From the NCBI GenBank assembly GCA_035606695.1, contig DATNEW010000043.1, forward strand, positions 124,001 to 188,000: DNA of 64,000 nucleotides. The letters run 5' to 3'. Positions 55,956 through 64,000 of this stretch are shown here, piece by piece; the stretch's first letter is position 1, and each line of letters starts with the position of its first letter. The stretch comes from Gemmatimonadaceae bacterium. GTDB taxonomy: Bacteria; Gemmatimonadota; Gemmatimonadetes; Gemmatimonadales; Gemmatimonadaceae. The notes under the pieces are model-generated. The model was given only the letters and a program-made list of their open reading frames with translations. It was not told the DNA's origin and made no database searches. Made by a program: the position numbers and the translations under genes.

Positions 55956-56720
55956 GTGCCGGCGATCGGTGTCGACGCGCTCGATGCGTACTTCGGTGCG
56001 TCGCGCGTCGTGCGCGATGTGAGGTTCGCCGTGCCGACGGGAGAGGTCACCGCGATCATCGGACCGTCGGGCTGTGGAAAGTCGACGTTGTTGCGGTGCT
56101 TGAATCGCATGCACGAGACAGTCGCCGGCGCGCGTGTCGAAGGCGAAGTGCGCTTCGACGGGCGCGACATCTATGAGCACGGCGTGAGCGCGATCAGCGT
56201 GCGCCGGCACATCGGCATGGTGTTTCAACGGCCGACGCCGTTTCCCACGATGTCGATTCGCGGCAATGTCGCGGCAGGGCTCAAGGTGTTGCCGCGCGGT
56301 GAGCGGCCATCGCGGCGCGACACCGACGGCGTCGTCGAGCAGGCGCTGCGCCGCGCGGCCCTGTGGGACGAAGTGAAAGATCGTTTGCACACGAGCGCGG
56401 TTGCGCTGTCGGGCGGACAGCAGCAGCGACTGTGCATCGCGCGTGCGCTTGCGACGTCGCCGCGCGTGCTGCTGCTCGATGAGCCGACCGCGTCGCTCGA
56501 TCCGATCAGCACACAGCGCGTCGAAGAGCTCGTCTACGAGCTGCGCTCGCAGGTGACGATCATCATCGTGACGCACAACATGCAACAGGCGGCGCGCATG
56601 TCCGATCGCACGGCGTTCATGCTCGCCGGAGAATTGATCGAGTACGCCCCGACGAACTCGATGTTCACGACGCCAAAAGATTCGCGCACGGAAGCGTACG
56701 TGACGGGGAGGTTCGGATGA
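55956..56720 (+). CDS. pstB: Phosphate ABC transporter ATPase PstB, copy 1
   Basis: A 254-residue ABC ATPase. Walker A is GPSGCGKST, the signature is LSGGQQQR, Walker B is [12 protein letters not shown], and the H-loop is [10 protein letters not shown]. The C-terminal EAYVTGRFG is typical of PstB. The start is uncertain: GTG at 55956 (10 bp after the pstA stop) gives the usual family length, TTG at 55926 is an alternative. The next gene is a second PstB. Confidence 0.93.
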   Translation: MPAIGVDALDAYFGASRVVRDVRFAVPTGEVTAIIGPSGCGKSTLLRCLNRMHETVAGARVEGEVRFDGRDIYEHGVSAISVRRHIGMVFQRPTPFPTMSIRGNVAAGLKVLPRGERPSRRDTDGVVEQALRRAALWDEVKDRLHTSAVALSGGQQQRLCIARALATSPRVLLLDEPTASLDPISTQRVEELVYELRSQVTIIIVTHNMQQAARMSDRTAFMLAGELIEYAPTNSMFTTPKDSRTEAYVTGRFG

Positions 56721-57535
56721 CCGCGGTGGGCGTTGGGCGATCGGCGCCGGGCGAAAACGGCGCGAACGACGGAGCCACTGAGCGCGGAGCCGTGTCGGCT
56801 GACAACTTCTCGTTCTGGTACGGGCCCAAGCAGGCGCTGCACGGTATCACCCTGTCGATGGAACCGCGGAGCGTCACGGCGCTGATCGGACCGTCGGGCT
56901 GCGGCAAGTCGACGTTTCTGCGATCGATTAATCGCATGAACGCGCTGTTGCCCGGCGTTCGGCACGAAGGCACGATCTGTCTCGACGAGACCGACGTGTA
57001 CACGGGCGATATCGACCCGGTGACACTGCGCCGCCGCGTGGGCATGGTGTTTCAGCGCTGGAATCCGTTTCCGAAATCGATTTACGACAACGTTGCGTAC
57101 GGGCCGAAGATCAACGGAATTCGCAATCGAGCCGATCTCGACGCGATCGTCGAATCGGCGTTGCAGCGCGCGGCGCTGTGGGACGAGGTGAAGGATCGTC
57201 TGCGCCAGAGCGCGCTCGGACTTTCGGGTGGGCAACAGCAACGCATGTGCATCGCGCGGACGCTGGCGAACGAGCCCGAGGTGTTGCTCCTCGACGAACC
57301 GGCGAGCGCGCTCGACCCGATCGCGACGCAAAAGATCGAAGAGCTGGTCTACGAGCTGAAACGCGACCTCACGATCATCATCGTCACGCACAATCTGCAG
57401 CAGGCGGCGCGCGTATCGGATTCGACCGCGTTCTTCTATCTGGGTCAGCTCATCGAAGTCGGGCCGACCGATCGCATGTTCACGAGCCCGGTCAACGAAC
57501 GGACCGAGGCATACATCACCGGGAGGTTCGGATGA
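56717..57535 (+). CDS. pstB: Phosphate ABC transporter ATPase PstB, copy 2
   Basis: A 272-residue PstB paralogue, start overlapping copy 1 stop (ATGA). It has Walker [41 protein letters not shown] and the terminal EAYITGRFG. Its first about 30 residues ([18 protein letters not shown]...) are extra and partly encoded by GGGCGTT-type repeat sequence. Two ATPases in one pst operon could form a heterodimer with PstC/PstA, or alternate. Confidence 0.93.
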   Translation: MTAVGVGRSAPGENGANDGATERGAVSADNFSFWYGPKQALHGITLSMEPRSVTALIGPSGCGKSTFLRSINRMNALLPGVRHEGTICLDETDVYTGDIDPVTLRRRVGMVFQRWNPFPKSIYDNVAYGPKINGIRNRADLDAIVESALQRAALWDEVKDRLRQSALGLSGGQQQRMCIARTLANEPEVLLLDEPASALDPIATQKIEELVYELKRDLTIIIVTHNLQQAARVSDSTAFFYLGQLIEVGPTDRMFTSPVNERTEAYITGRFG

Positions 57536-58251
57536 CACCCGCCGAAAGTACCGCGGCCGTTGGCTTCCGGCATTTTCACGATCAACTGGCGCATCTCAAG
57601 CAGCGCCTCCTCGACATGTCGGACCTCGCAACGTCATTGCTCGATCTGTCGGTCGACGCGTTGCTCAGTCGCGACGCGAACATGGCGGAAGCCGTGCTCG
57701 CCGGCGACAAGGAGCTCGACATGCTCGAGGTGGAAGTCGAGGATCAGGCAATTGGATTGCTCGCGCTGCAGCAGCCCATGGCGCGCGACCTCCGCTTCAT
57801 CATTTCCTCGATCAAGGTCACGAACGATCTTGAGCGCGTCGGCGACCACGCGGTCAACATCGCGCAAAGCGCCATGCGCCTGGCCGCGACGACGACGGTG
57901 ATCACGCCAGATCCCGAGATCGCCGAGATGGCACGGCGCGCGCGGCAGATGTTACGCGACGCGCTCACCGCGTTCGTGAGAGCCGACGGCACACTCGGAC
58001 GTCAGGTCTGCCGCGCCGACGACGAAGTGGATGCGATGCACAACTCCGTCTTTCGCATTCTGGTAACCCACATGATGGAAGACGCGCGGACGATCACGCC
58101 GTCGCTGGAGTTGTTTCTCGTCAGCCGCAACCTCGAGCGCGTGGCCGACCTCGCGACGAACATCGGCGAAGACGCGGTATTTCTTGCCGAGGGCAAGCAG
58201 ATCAAGCATCACGCCGAGGAGAGCGTGCCGGTCAGTGGTGCCGGGAGGTGA
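57532..58251 (+). CDS. phoU: Phosphate signalling protein PhoU
   Basis: A 239-residue protein of two PhoU helical bundles: [20 protein letters not shown] and [20 protein letters not shown] with [20 protein letters not shown], then the mirrored [20 protein letters not shown]. The E/D-x-x-x-D metal sites are intact. It represses the Pho response when phosphate is sufficient, through Pst and PhoR. Coupled to pstB copy 2 by an ATGA overlap; last gene of the operon. Confidence 0.95.
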   Translation: MTPAESTAAVGFRHFHDQLAHLKQRLLDMSDLATSLLDLSVDALLSRDANMAEAVLAGDKELDMLEVEVEDQAIGLLALQQPMARDLRFIISSIKVTNDLERVGDHAVNIAQSAMRLAATTTVITPDPEIAEMARRARQMLRDALTAFVRADGTLGRQVCRADDEVDAMHNSVFRILVTHMMEDARTITPSLELFLVSRNLERVADLATNIGEDAVFLAEGKQIKHHAEESVPVSGAGR

Positions 58252-58307
58252 GCACTGAAGCGCCTGGAGGCCCTCGCCGCGCGACGCACCGTTTGTCAAG
58301 TACCGTT

Positions 58308-58325
58308 GTGACGTGCTCGTGACGT
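58308..58325. promoter_or_regulatory. Pho-box-like direct repeat before ppk
   Basis: GTGACGT at 58308 and again at 58319, exactly 11 bp apart, resembles a PhoB half-site pair. It lies 83 bp before the ppk ATG. The longer ppk frame would start inside it (GTG 58324), which argues for the downstream start. Confidence 0.55.
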
Positions 58326-58407
58326 GAATCATCACGAAGGGGCTGGTGAGCGACCGCGCAAACGCGCTATTAGTAAAAGAGACGTTCTCTGCCCGACTGG
58401 CCCCTTC

Positions 58408-60534
58408 ATGACCGAGAAAATCACCGGCGCCTCGCTGTATTTGAATCGCGAGCTCAGCTGGCTTGCGTTCAATGCTCGCGTGCTGCACCAGGCGCTCGAT
58501 TCGCGCGTGCCGCTGCTCGAGCGCGTCAAGTTCCTCGGGATCTTCAGCGCGAACCTCGACGAGTTCTACATGGTTCGCGTCGCGGGCCTGCGGCGGCAGG
58601 TCGCGGCCGGAGTCGCCAAGACGCCGCCCGACGGTCTCACACCCCAGGAACAACTCGACGCGATCGCGGCCGAAATCGCGCGACTCACCTCGCTGCAACG
58701 GCGCTGTCTCGTTGACCTGCTCGATGAGCTGGCACCCGCCGGCGTAAAGTTGCTTGCGGTCAAGGATCTCACGCCGAGCGAATGGGGAGAGATCGACGAG
58801 TACTTCGAGTCGCAGATCTTTCCCGTGTTGACGCCGCTCGCGGTCGATCCCGGGCATCCATTTCCGTACATCTCGAATCTCTCGCTGTCGCTGGCGGTCG
58901 AGATTAGAGATCCGGAAAGCGGCGCGGTGCGCTTCGCGCGCGTGAAGGTGCCGCGCAGCTTGCCGCGTTGGATTCCCGTCGGCGGTCGCCCGTCGCACTT
59001 CGTTCCGCTCGAGCAGGTGATTGGCGCCAACCTCAGTTCGCTGTTCTCGGGGATGGACATCGTCGCGTGGTACGCCTTCCGCCTCACGCGCTACTCCGAT
59101 CTCGAGATTCCGGTCGAAGAGCCGGAAGATCTGCTGGCGACGATCGAGGAGCAGGTCTACAATCGCCGATTCGGCGAAGTCGTGCGGCTCGAGGTGCAGG
59201 AGGACATGCCCTCGCATCTGCGCACGCTGCTGCTGGACGAATTGCGCGAAGAGAACGTGCCCGAGGCGGCGCGACTCACCGACCGCGACGTCCACGAGGT
59301 TGGCACGTTGCTCGATCTGAGCGAGTTGATGACGCTGGCCGCGCTCGACATTCCCGCGCTGCACGACCCGCCGTTCTCGCCGATCATCCCCGCCGAGCTG
59401 CGCGACGGACAGAGCATCTTCGACATCGTTCGTGAGAGCGACGTGTTGCTGCATCATCCGTTCGATTCCTTCACCGCGTCCGTCGAGCGATTCCTGCAGG
59501 AAGCCGCCGAAGATCCACAGGTGCTGGCGATCAAGCTCACCCTGTATCGAACCTCCGGCGACACGGCGCTGGTCGATGCGCTCGTCGAAGCGGCGCAGCG
59601 CGGCAAGCAGGTCGCCGTCATCGTCGAGCTCAAGGCGCGGTTCGATGAAGCCAACAACATCACGTGGGCGCGGCAGCTCGAAGATGCCGGCGTGCACGTG
59701 GCGTTCGGGTCAGCGACGCTCAAGACCCACGTCAAAACCGCTCTCGTGGTTCGACGCGAGGCGGACGGTATGCGCCGCTACATCCACCTGGGCAGCGGCA
59801 ACTACAATTCGAAGACGGCCCGTCTCTACACCGACGTCGGATTGATTACGTGCAGTCCATCGATCGGTGCGGACGTGAGCGACTTGTTCAACTCGCTCAC
59901 CGGCTACTCGCGCCAGCGCTTGTATCGCAAGCTGTTCGTGGCGCCGCTCAACTTGCGTGACCGGTTCATCGAGCTGATCCGGCGTGAGACCGATCACGCG
60001 CTCGCGGGGCGGCCGGCTCGCATCATCGGAAAGATGAACGCGCTGGTCGACGCGGAAATCATCGACGAGTTGTATCGCGCGTCGCAGGCGGGAGTCGACA
60101 TCGATCTCATCGTGCGCGGCATCTGCTGTCTGCGGCCGGGGCTCGATGGCGTGAGCGACCGCATTCGCGTGACGAGCATCATCGGCCGTTTCCTTGAACA
60201 TTCCCGGCTCTGGTACTTCCAGAATGCGGGCGCCGAAGAGTTCTATGTCGGGTCTTCGGATTGGATGCCGCGCAACTTCGATCGGCGCGTGGAAGCCGTT
60301 GCGCCGGTCGAGAGTCGCGCATCGCACGAACGGTTGCGTGCACTGCTGACCACGTATCTGCAGGACAATCGCCAGGCGTGGGAACTGAATTGCGACGGCG
60401 AGTGGACACAGCGTCAGCCGAACGGCCAAGTGCGCGCGTCGCACGAGCGGCTCCTGCGCAATTCGTGGGGCGGCCTGCGGGAGTCGTTCCCAGCGCGTGA
60501 CGAAGTCGAGAGCGCGCCGTCCGCGGGCGATTGA
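58408..60534 (+). CDS. ppk: Polyphosphate kinase 1
   Basis: A 708-residue PPK1. The N-terminal domain has LYLNRELSWLAFNARVLHQA and FSANLDEFYMVRVAGLRRQ. Two PLD-like catalytic domains follow. ATLKTHVKTALVVRRE carries the autophosphorylated His, and IHLGSGNYNSKTARLYTDVG is the second motif. It polymerises ATP gamma-phosphate into polyphosphate. The start at 58408 is chosen from family N-termini and because it leaves the Pho-box-like repeat intact. Confidence 0.96.
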   Translation: MTEKITGASLYLNRELSWLAFNARVLHQALDSRVPLLERVKFLGIFSANLDEFYMVRVAGLRRQVAAGVAKTPPDGLTPQEQLDAIAAEIARLTSLQRRCLVDLLDELAPAGVKLLAVKDLTPSEWGEIDEYFESQIFPVLTPLAVDPGHPFPYISNLSLSLAVEIRDPESGAVRFARVKVPRSLPRWIPVGGRPSHFVPLEQVIGANLSSLFSGMDIVAWYAFRLTRYSDLEIPVEEPEDLLATIEEQVYNRRFGEVVRLEVQEDMPSHLRTLLLDELREENVPEAARLTDRDVHEVGTLLDLSELMTLAALDIPALHDPPFSPIIPAELRDGQSIFDIVRESDVLLHHPFDSFTASVERFLQEAAEDPQVLAIKLTLYRTSGDTALVDALVEAAQRGKQVAVIVELKARFDEANNITWARQLEDAGVHVAFGSATLKTHVKTALVVRREADGMRRYIHLGSGNYNSKTARLYTDVGLITCSPSIGADVSDLFNSLTGYSRQRLYRKLFVAPLNLRDRFIELIRRETDHALAGRPARIIGKMNALVDAEIIDELYRASQAGVDIDLIVRGICCLRPGLDGVSDRIRVTSIIGRFLEHSRLWYFQNAGAEEFYVGSSDWMPRNFDRRVEAVAPVESRASHERLRALLTTYLQDNRQAWELNCDGEWTQRQPNGQVRASHERLLRNSWGGLRESFPARDEVESAPSAGD

Positions 60535-60568
60535 GAGATTGCTGATCGCGGTGTCGACGCGATCGGTG

Positions 60569-62200
60569 CTACTCCAGCTCGCCGGACTCGATGGTCTCCG
60601 ACGACAGCACGGCGCCGTCGGGCGCGACAATCTCGACCGGCGCGCCGATCACGTCCGCGAGCAGCGCCGACTTGCGATTCGCCCCCCACATCTCGAGGCG
60701 CATCGATGCGCGGGCATGCGCCGGCATCGGCGTGACGCGCAGCGCGCGCTGCATCCACCGGACCTTGAGTCCCTTCACCGCGCTCACGTGCCCGCGGTCG
60801 AACCCGTCGGCCACACGCAACATGGCCGAGAGCAGCTTGATGCGCCGGCGCAGCGCCTTGTCGAGCATGCCGTAATTGCGATGCTTTTTCTTCGGCGGTG
60901 CGCCCCGGTGGTAGCGTGCGACATTGGCGATCACCACCTGCTCTGATGGTGGCATGCCAAGCAGGTCGGCGTGCAGCACCAGATGGTACGAATGCTTGTG
61001 ATGCCGCTCGTAGCTGATGTGATATCCCGAGTCGTGGAGCAGCGCCGCGTCGGAGAGCGCATCGCGATCGTCGGGCGTGCAGCCGATGCGCGGACCGATC
61101 GCGTCGAACAACATCAGCGCCAGCTCCTGCACGTGTGACGAGTGCGGCTGCTCGACGTGACAGCGCTGCGCGAACTCGGTGACGGATCGGGCGCGCGCTT
61201 CGCCGGGATCGGCGATGGTCGGCACCACGCGCGCGGCCTCGAGCAAAATCCCTTCACGAATTCCGTAGCGCGACACCACGATCTCGCGTCCCTCGACACG
61301 CCGCAGCACTTCGGCGGCCGTGGCGACGCCGGCAACGATGATGTCGGCGCGCTCGGGATTGAGCCCGGGCAATTCGCGCCGTTCCTCGGGCGGCAAATCC
61401 GCGAGCGTGTCGAGAATGTGCTCGAGATCCGCCCGCGGGATGTGTGCCGCGTGCACCGATCGCGCGGTGAGAATGCCTTGTCGCGAGAGATAGATGCCGG
61501 CGAGGTTCGTGAACGTGCCGCCGGATCCAATGATCTGCGCGCCGCGCCAGTCGCGCCGCGGCAACTCGTCCTTGATGCCGTCGGCGACGGCGCGCCGCAG
61601 CTTGCGAACTGCCTTCGGCGTCACACCGTCGCTGAAGAACTCTTCGGTGAGGCGAATTGCGCCGAAGGGCAGGGACGTGAGCCGTTCGATCACACCTTCG
61701 GCTGTCAGCGCCAACTCGAGCGAGCCGCCGCCAATGTCCATCACGACCGTGCGACCGACGCCCATGTCGAAATGCGCGACGGCGCTGCGAAAGCTGAGCC
61801 GCGCTTCCTCGTCGCCGGAGAGGACGCGCACCTTGAGTCCGGTGACGCGATGAATGTGCGCGAGAAACGCCGCGGCGTTGCTCGCCTCGCGCACCGCGCT
61901 CGTCGCGACGGCGTCGATGCGTTCGGCGCCGAGCTGTCGCGCGAGCGTCGCCATGCGTTCGATGGCGTCGAGCGCGGCGGTCATCGAGGTATCGGAGATG
62001 GCGCCGGTTGCCGCGAGGCCGGACGCGAGACGCGGCGCCGCCTTCATTTCGTCGACGACCTGAATGGCGCCTTCGGCCGACACGTCGGCCACGATCTGGC
62101 GAATCGAATTCGATCCGATGTCGATCGCGGCGACACGCCGATGACCCGGTGCTACACCGCCGCGCGGCGCGTCACGCGCCAGGGAAATGGCCGACGACAT
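60569..62200 (-). CDS. ppx: Exopolyphosphatase / pppGpp phosphohydrolase
   Basis: A 543-residue protein. The ASKHA fold includes VAAIDIGSNSIRQIVADV (phosphate-1) and TVVMDIGGGSLELALT (phosphate-2). The C-terminal HD-type helical domain has ALLHDSGYHISYERHHKHSY, as in Ppx/GppA long forms. It degrades polyphosphate or converts pppGpp. It converges on ppk, so synthesis and breakdown genes lie tail to tail. Confidence 0.94.
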   Translation of the reverse strand: MSSAISLARDAPRGGVAPGHRRVAAIDIGSNSIRQIVADVSAEGAIQVVDEMKAAPRLASGLAATGAISDTSMTAALDAIERMATLARQLGAERIDAVATSAVREASNAAAFLAHIHRVTGLKVRVLSGDEEARLSFRSAVAHFDMGVGRTVVMDIGGGSLELALTAEGVIERLTSLPFGAIRLTEEFFSDGVTPKAVRKLRRAVADGIKDELPRRDWRGAQIIGSGGTFTNLAGIYLSRQGILTARSVHAAHIPRADLEHILDTLADLPPEERRELPGLNPERADIIVAGVATAAEVLRRVEGREIVVSRYGIREGILLEAARVVPTIADPGEARARSVTEFAQRCHVEQPHSSHVQELALMLFDAIGPRIGCTPDDRDALSDAALLHDSGYHISYERHHKHSYHLVLHADLLGMPPSEQVVIANVARYHRGAPPKKKHRNYGMLDKALRRRIKLLSAMLRVADGFDRGHVSAVKGLKVRWMQRALRVTPMPAHARASMRLEMWGANRKSALLADVIGAPVEIVAPDGAVLSSETIESGELE

Positions 62201-62336
62201 GCTTCAATATATGGTGAGGCTCGTCAGAGTATGATGAGACGCGTCAGAACGCCCGGCCCCAGACCGCGCGGATGTCGAGACGGACGACCCGCGGCCGGCC
62301 GCCTCGCTGGCGTCGAATTTGTAAACACATCGGATC

Positions 62337-63641
62337 GTGCCACTCATTTCCGGCGCCGACCAAGCTCGGCCGCTACAGGCGCGTGTCCTCGTCACCGACG
62401 GCGAGCAACGCGCCGCGCTCGCCATCGTGCGCTCCCTCGGCCGCACGGGCCATCGGGTGTTCGTGCAGTCGTCGAATGCGCGATCGTTGGCCGGTGTCTC
62501 GCGATTCACCGCGCGCGAGCTCGTGATGCCCGGTGCGCGCGATGATCCGACGGCGTTCGCGACCCGAGTCGCCGACGAAGTGCGCCGAAACCAGATCGAC
62601 GTCATTATCCCGGTCACCGATGCCGCGCTCCAGACGCTCTTGCCGGCGCGCGATGCATTCTTACCGGCGACGATTCCGTTCGGATCAGCTGAAAGCCACG
62701 CGCAACTCTCCGACAAGTCGCGCGTCATCGAATGCGCGGCGTCGTTCGGCATCACGGTGCCGGAACAGCGTTACGTCACGCGCCGCGAAGAACTCGTCGG
62801 TGCCGTAACCGGCGCGCTCCGTTTTCCGGTCGTGCTCAAGCCATCGTGCTCAGTGCGCATGCAGAACGGCCGCCTGTGCAAGCTCGACGTCGTGTACGCC
62901 AATGACCGCAAGTCGCTCGAGCGACTCGCCGCGACGCTCGACGACGCGGCGTTTCCATTGCTCGCGCAGGAGCGGATTGTCGGCAGCGGTCTGGCTGCGC
63001 TGTTCCTGATGTGGGATGGCCGCGCGATCGCGCGATTCGCGCATCGACGGATTCGCGAGCGTCCGCCGTCCGGCGGCGAGATGACCTACGGCACGAGCGC
63101 TTCACTCGATCCGCAACTGGCCGAGCAATCCGAGGCGTTGCTGCGCGCCGCGGATTGGCGCGGGCCGGCGATGGTGGAATTCAAGATCGATAATCGCACG
63201 GGCGTTCCGTATTTGATGGAAGTGAACGCGCGATTTTGGGGCGGGCTGCAGCTGGCGATCGATTCGGGTGTCGACTTTCCCGGCTTGCTCGTGCGCGCCG
63301 CACTGGGGGACGCGCGACGCGATCAGCCTGAATACGCTATTGGCAGACGCATGCGCTGGTTCTGGGGAGACGTCGATCACCTCGCCGTGCGCATGCGACA
63401 TTCAGCCGAGCGGTTGAATCTTCAGGGCGGTCGAATGAGCCGCGCGCGGTCGGTTGCGGCTTTCGTCGCAACCACGCTGCGCGCGGAGACCGACGCTGTG
63501 TTTCGTCTCGACGATCCGCGGCCGTTCGCGCGTGAATCGCGGGAGTGGCTGTCGTCGCGGCGCACGCTGTTCGAGCGTGCGCTGCGAGAACGCCTCGCAA
63601 TCAGGCCGGCGGCGAGCGCCGCGCGGGAAAGTGCACGGTGA
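62337..63641 (+). CDS. ATP-grasp ligase
   Basis: A 434-residue protein. The N-terminal Rossmann-like domain (ARVLVTDGEQRAALAIVRSL) resembles the pre-ATP-grasp fold. The ATP-grasp core shows FPVVLKPSCSVRMQNG, LAQERIVGSGLAALF and the metal-binding MVEFKIDN...YLMEVNARFWGG (E-x-N). Such stand-alone CarB-like ligases activate a carboxylate with ATP and occur in peptide, sugar or cell-wall modification loci. Substrate unknown. GTG start; divergent from ppx. The 3' end overlaps the kinase gene by 41 bp. Confidence 0.85.
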   Translation: MPLISGADQARPLQARVLVTDGEQRAALAIVRSLGRTGHRVFVQSSNARSLAGVSRFTARELVMPGARDDPTAFATRVADEVRRNQIDVIIPVTDAALQTLLPARDAFLPATIPFGSAESHAQLSDKSRVIECAASFGITVPEQRYVTRREELVGAVTGALRFPVVLKPSCSVRMQNGRLCKLDVVYANDRKSLERLAATLDDAAFPLLAQERIVGSGLAALFLMWDGRAIARFAHRRIRERPPSGGEMTYGTSASLDPQLAEQSEALLRAADWRGPAMVEFKIDNRTGVPYLMEVNARFWGGLQLAIDSGVDFPGLLVRAALGDARRDQPEYAIGRRMRWFWGDVDHLAVRMRHSAERLNLQGGRMSRARSVAAFVATTLRAETDAVFRLDDPRPFARESREWLSSRRTLFERALRERLAIRPAASAARESAR

Positions 63642-64000
63642 TGGTCGTGCCCTGACCCACGACACTCTCGGCGCGCACCGCACCGCCGTGCGCTTCGACG
63701 AGGTGCCGAACGATCGCGAGCCCGAGTCCCGTTCCGCCTTCACCGCGCGAACGCGCGGGATCGACGCGATAGAAGCGTTCGAAGATGCGGCCAATGTGCT
63801 CCGTCGGAATTCCGCTGCCCGTATCGCGCACGCTGATCGTCGTACCGCCGGCCGCGGGGGCTTCGGCGCGAACGGTGATGCCGCCGCTACTCGTATGCCG
63901 CACCGCGTTCTCGACGAGGTTCGTGAGCACCTGCCGCAACGCCGTTGAATCCGCATCGACCCGGCGCGCTTCGGCCGGCGCTTGGAACGCGAGCGCGAGT
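63601..64000 (-). CDS. Sensor histidine kinase, C-terminal part (PhoR-like, partial)
   Basis: The last about 132 codons of a histidine kinase entering from beyond the window edge. It contains the full HATPase_c signature: N-box VLTNLVENAVRHT, G1 VRDTGSGIP, F-box IFERFYRVD and G2 GGTGLGLAIVRHLVEAHGG. The R-V-D-x-A-R-S-R run after the F-box and the location beside pst-phoU-ppk suggest PhoR, the phosphate sensor. The sensing and phosphoacceptor regions, and any phoB, lie outside. Confidence 0.85.
   Translation of the reverse strand, partial: LALAFQAPAEARRVDADSTALRQVLTNLVENAVRHTSSGGITVRAEAPAAGGTTISVRDTGSGIPTEHIGRIFERFYRVDPARSRGEGGTGLGLAIVRHLVEAHGGAVRAESVVGQGTTITVHFPARRSPPA

Overview
The window is GC-rich DNA from a diderm (Gram-negative-type) bacterium. 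Lipopolysaccharide core genes, a Kdo-kinase-like protein, outer-membrane barrels, many lipoproteins, frequent GTG starts and the gene order tig-clpP-clpX-lon-engB are all present. I think Gemmatimonadota is the most likely phylum, but this is inference; no rRNA gene is present to test it.

Layout. 0-5.8 kb: end of glmM, then glmS (amino-sugar synthesis), a divergent FMN-reductase/MarR/YceI group with shared operators, PilZ, dtd and maf. 5.8-9.7 kb: lipopolysaccharide glycosyltransferases and a Kdo-kinase-like gene. 9.7-12.9 kb: an FHA-GAF-cyclase and trpE. 13-17.1 kb: a large outer-membrane protein and a full-length GspE/PilB ATPase. 17.1-24.0 kb: a scrambled, partly lower-GC accessory island. 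It holds two 5'-truncated gspE copies, each abutting an oppositely oriented small HTH gene, a third broken HTH copy, an IS3-type transposase remnant, a permease fragment, a secreted lipoprotein and a trypsin-like protease. 24.0-27.8 kb: a Nudix gene, then an unusual three-gene operon: a small helical protein, a 636-residue beta-sandwich/BMT5-like protein and a WD40-like protein. 27.8-36.0 kb: an acyltransferase, a lipoprotein and the protein quality-control block engB, lon, clpX, clpP, tig. 36-42.6 kb: a small barrel protein, tRNA-Leu(TAG), a lipoprotein, an HtrA protease, dnaK and a rhomboid protease. 43.6-47.0 kb: an arsenic methylation operon (arsR, arsM, arsN2-like acetyltransferase, phosphoesterase, aquaporin). 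47.1-64 kb: a phosphate and polyphosphate block (DUF47-Pit, CHAD, porin-pstS, pstS-C-A-B-B-phoU, ppk, ppx, an ATP-grasp gene and the end of a PhoR-like kinase).

How it works together. The last 17 kb forms a coherent programme for phosphate acquisition, polyphosphate storage and sensing. Direct-repeat boxes with 11-bp period lie before pstS and ppk, and the arsenic operon sits directly upstream. Arsenate enters cells through phosphate transporters, so that neighbourhood makes sense. The quality-control genes together with HtrA, DnaK and the rhomboid form a proteostasis region.

Beyond genes, the window carries several dispersed structured repeats. There is a 114-127 bp imperfect inverted repeat in two copies. 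A 104-bp element with GTCAT...ATGAC ends also occurs twice; one copy supplies the trpE stop codon. Arrays of GGGCG-core heptamers and octamers lie next to glmS and between dnaK and the rhomboid gene. The marR and arsR genes have near-consensus promoters placed so that their transcripts should be leaderless.
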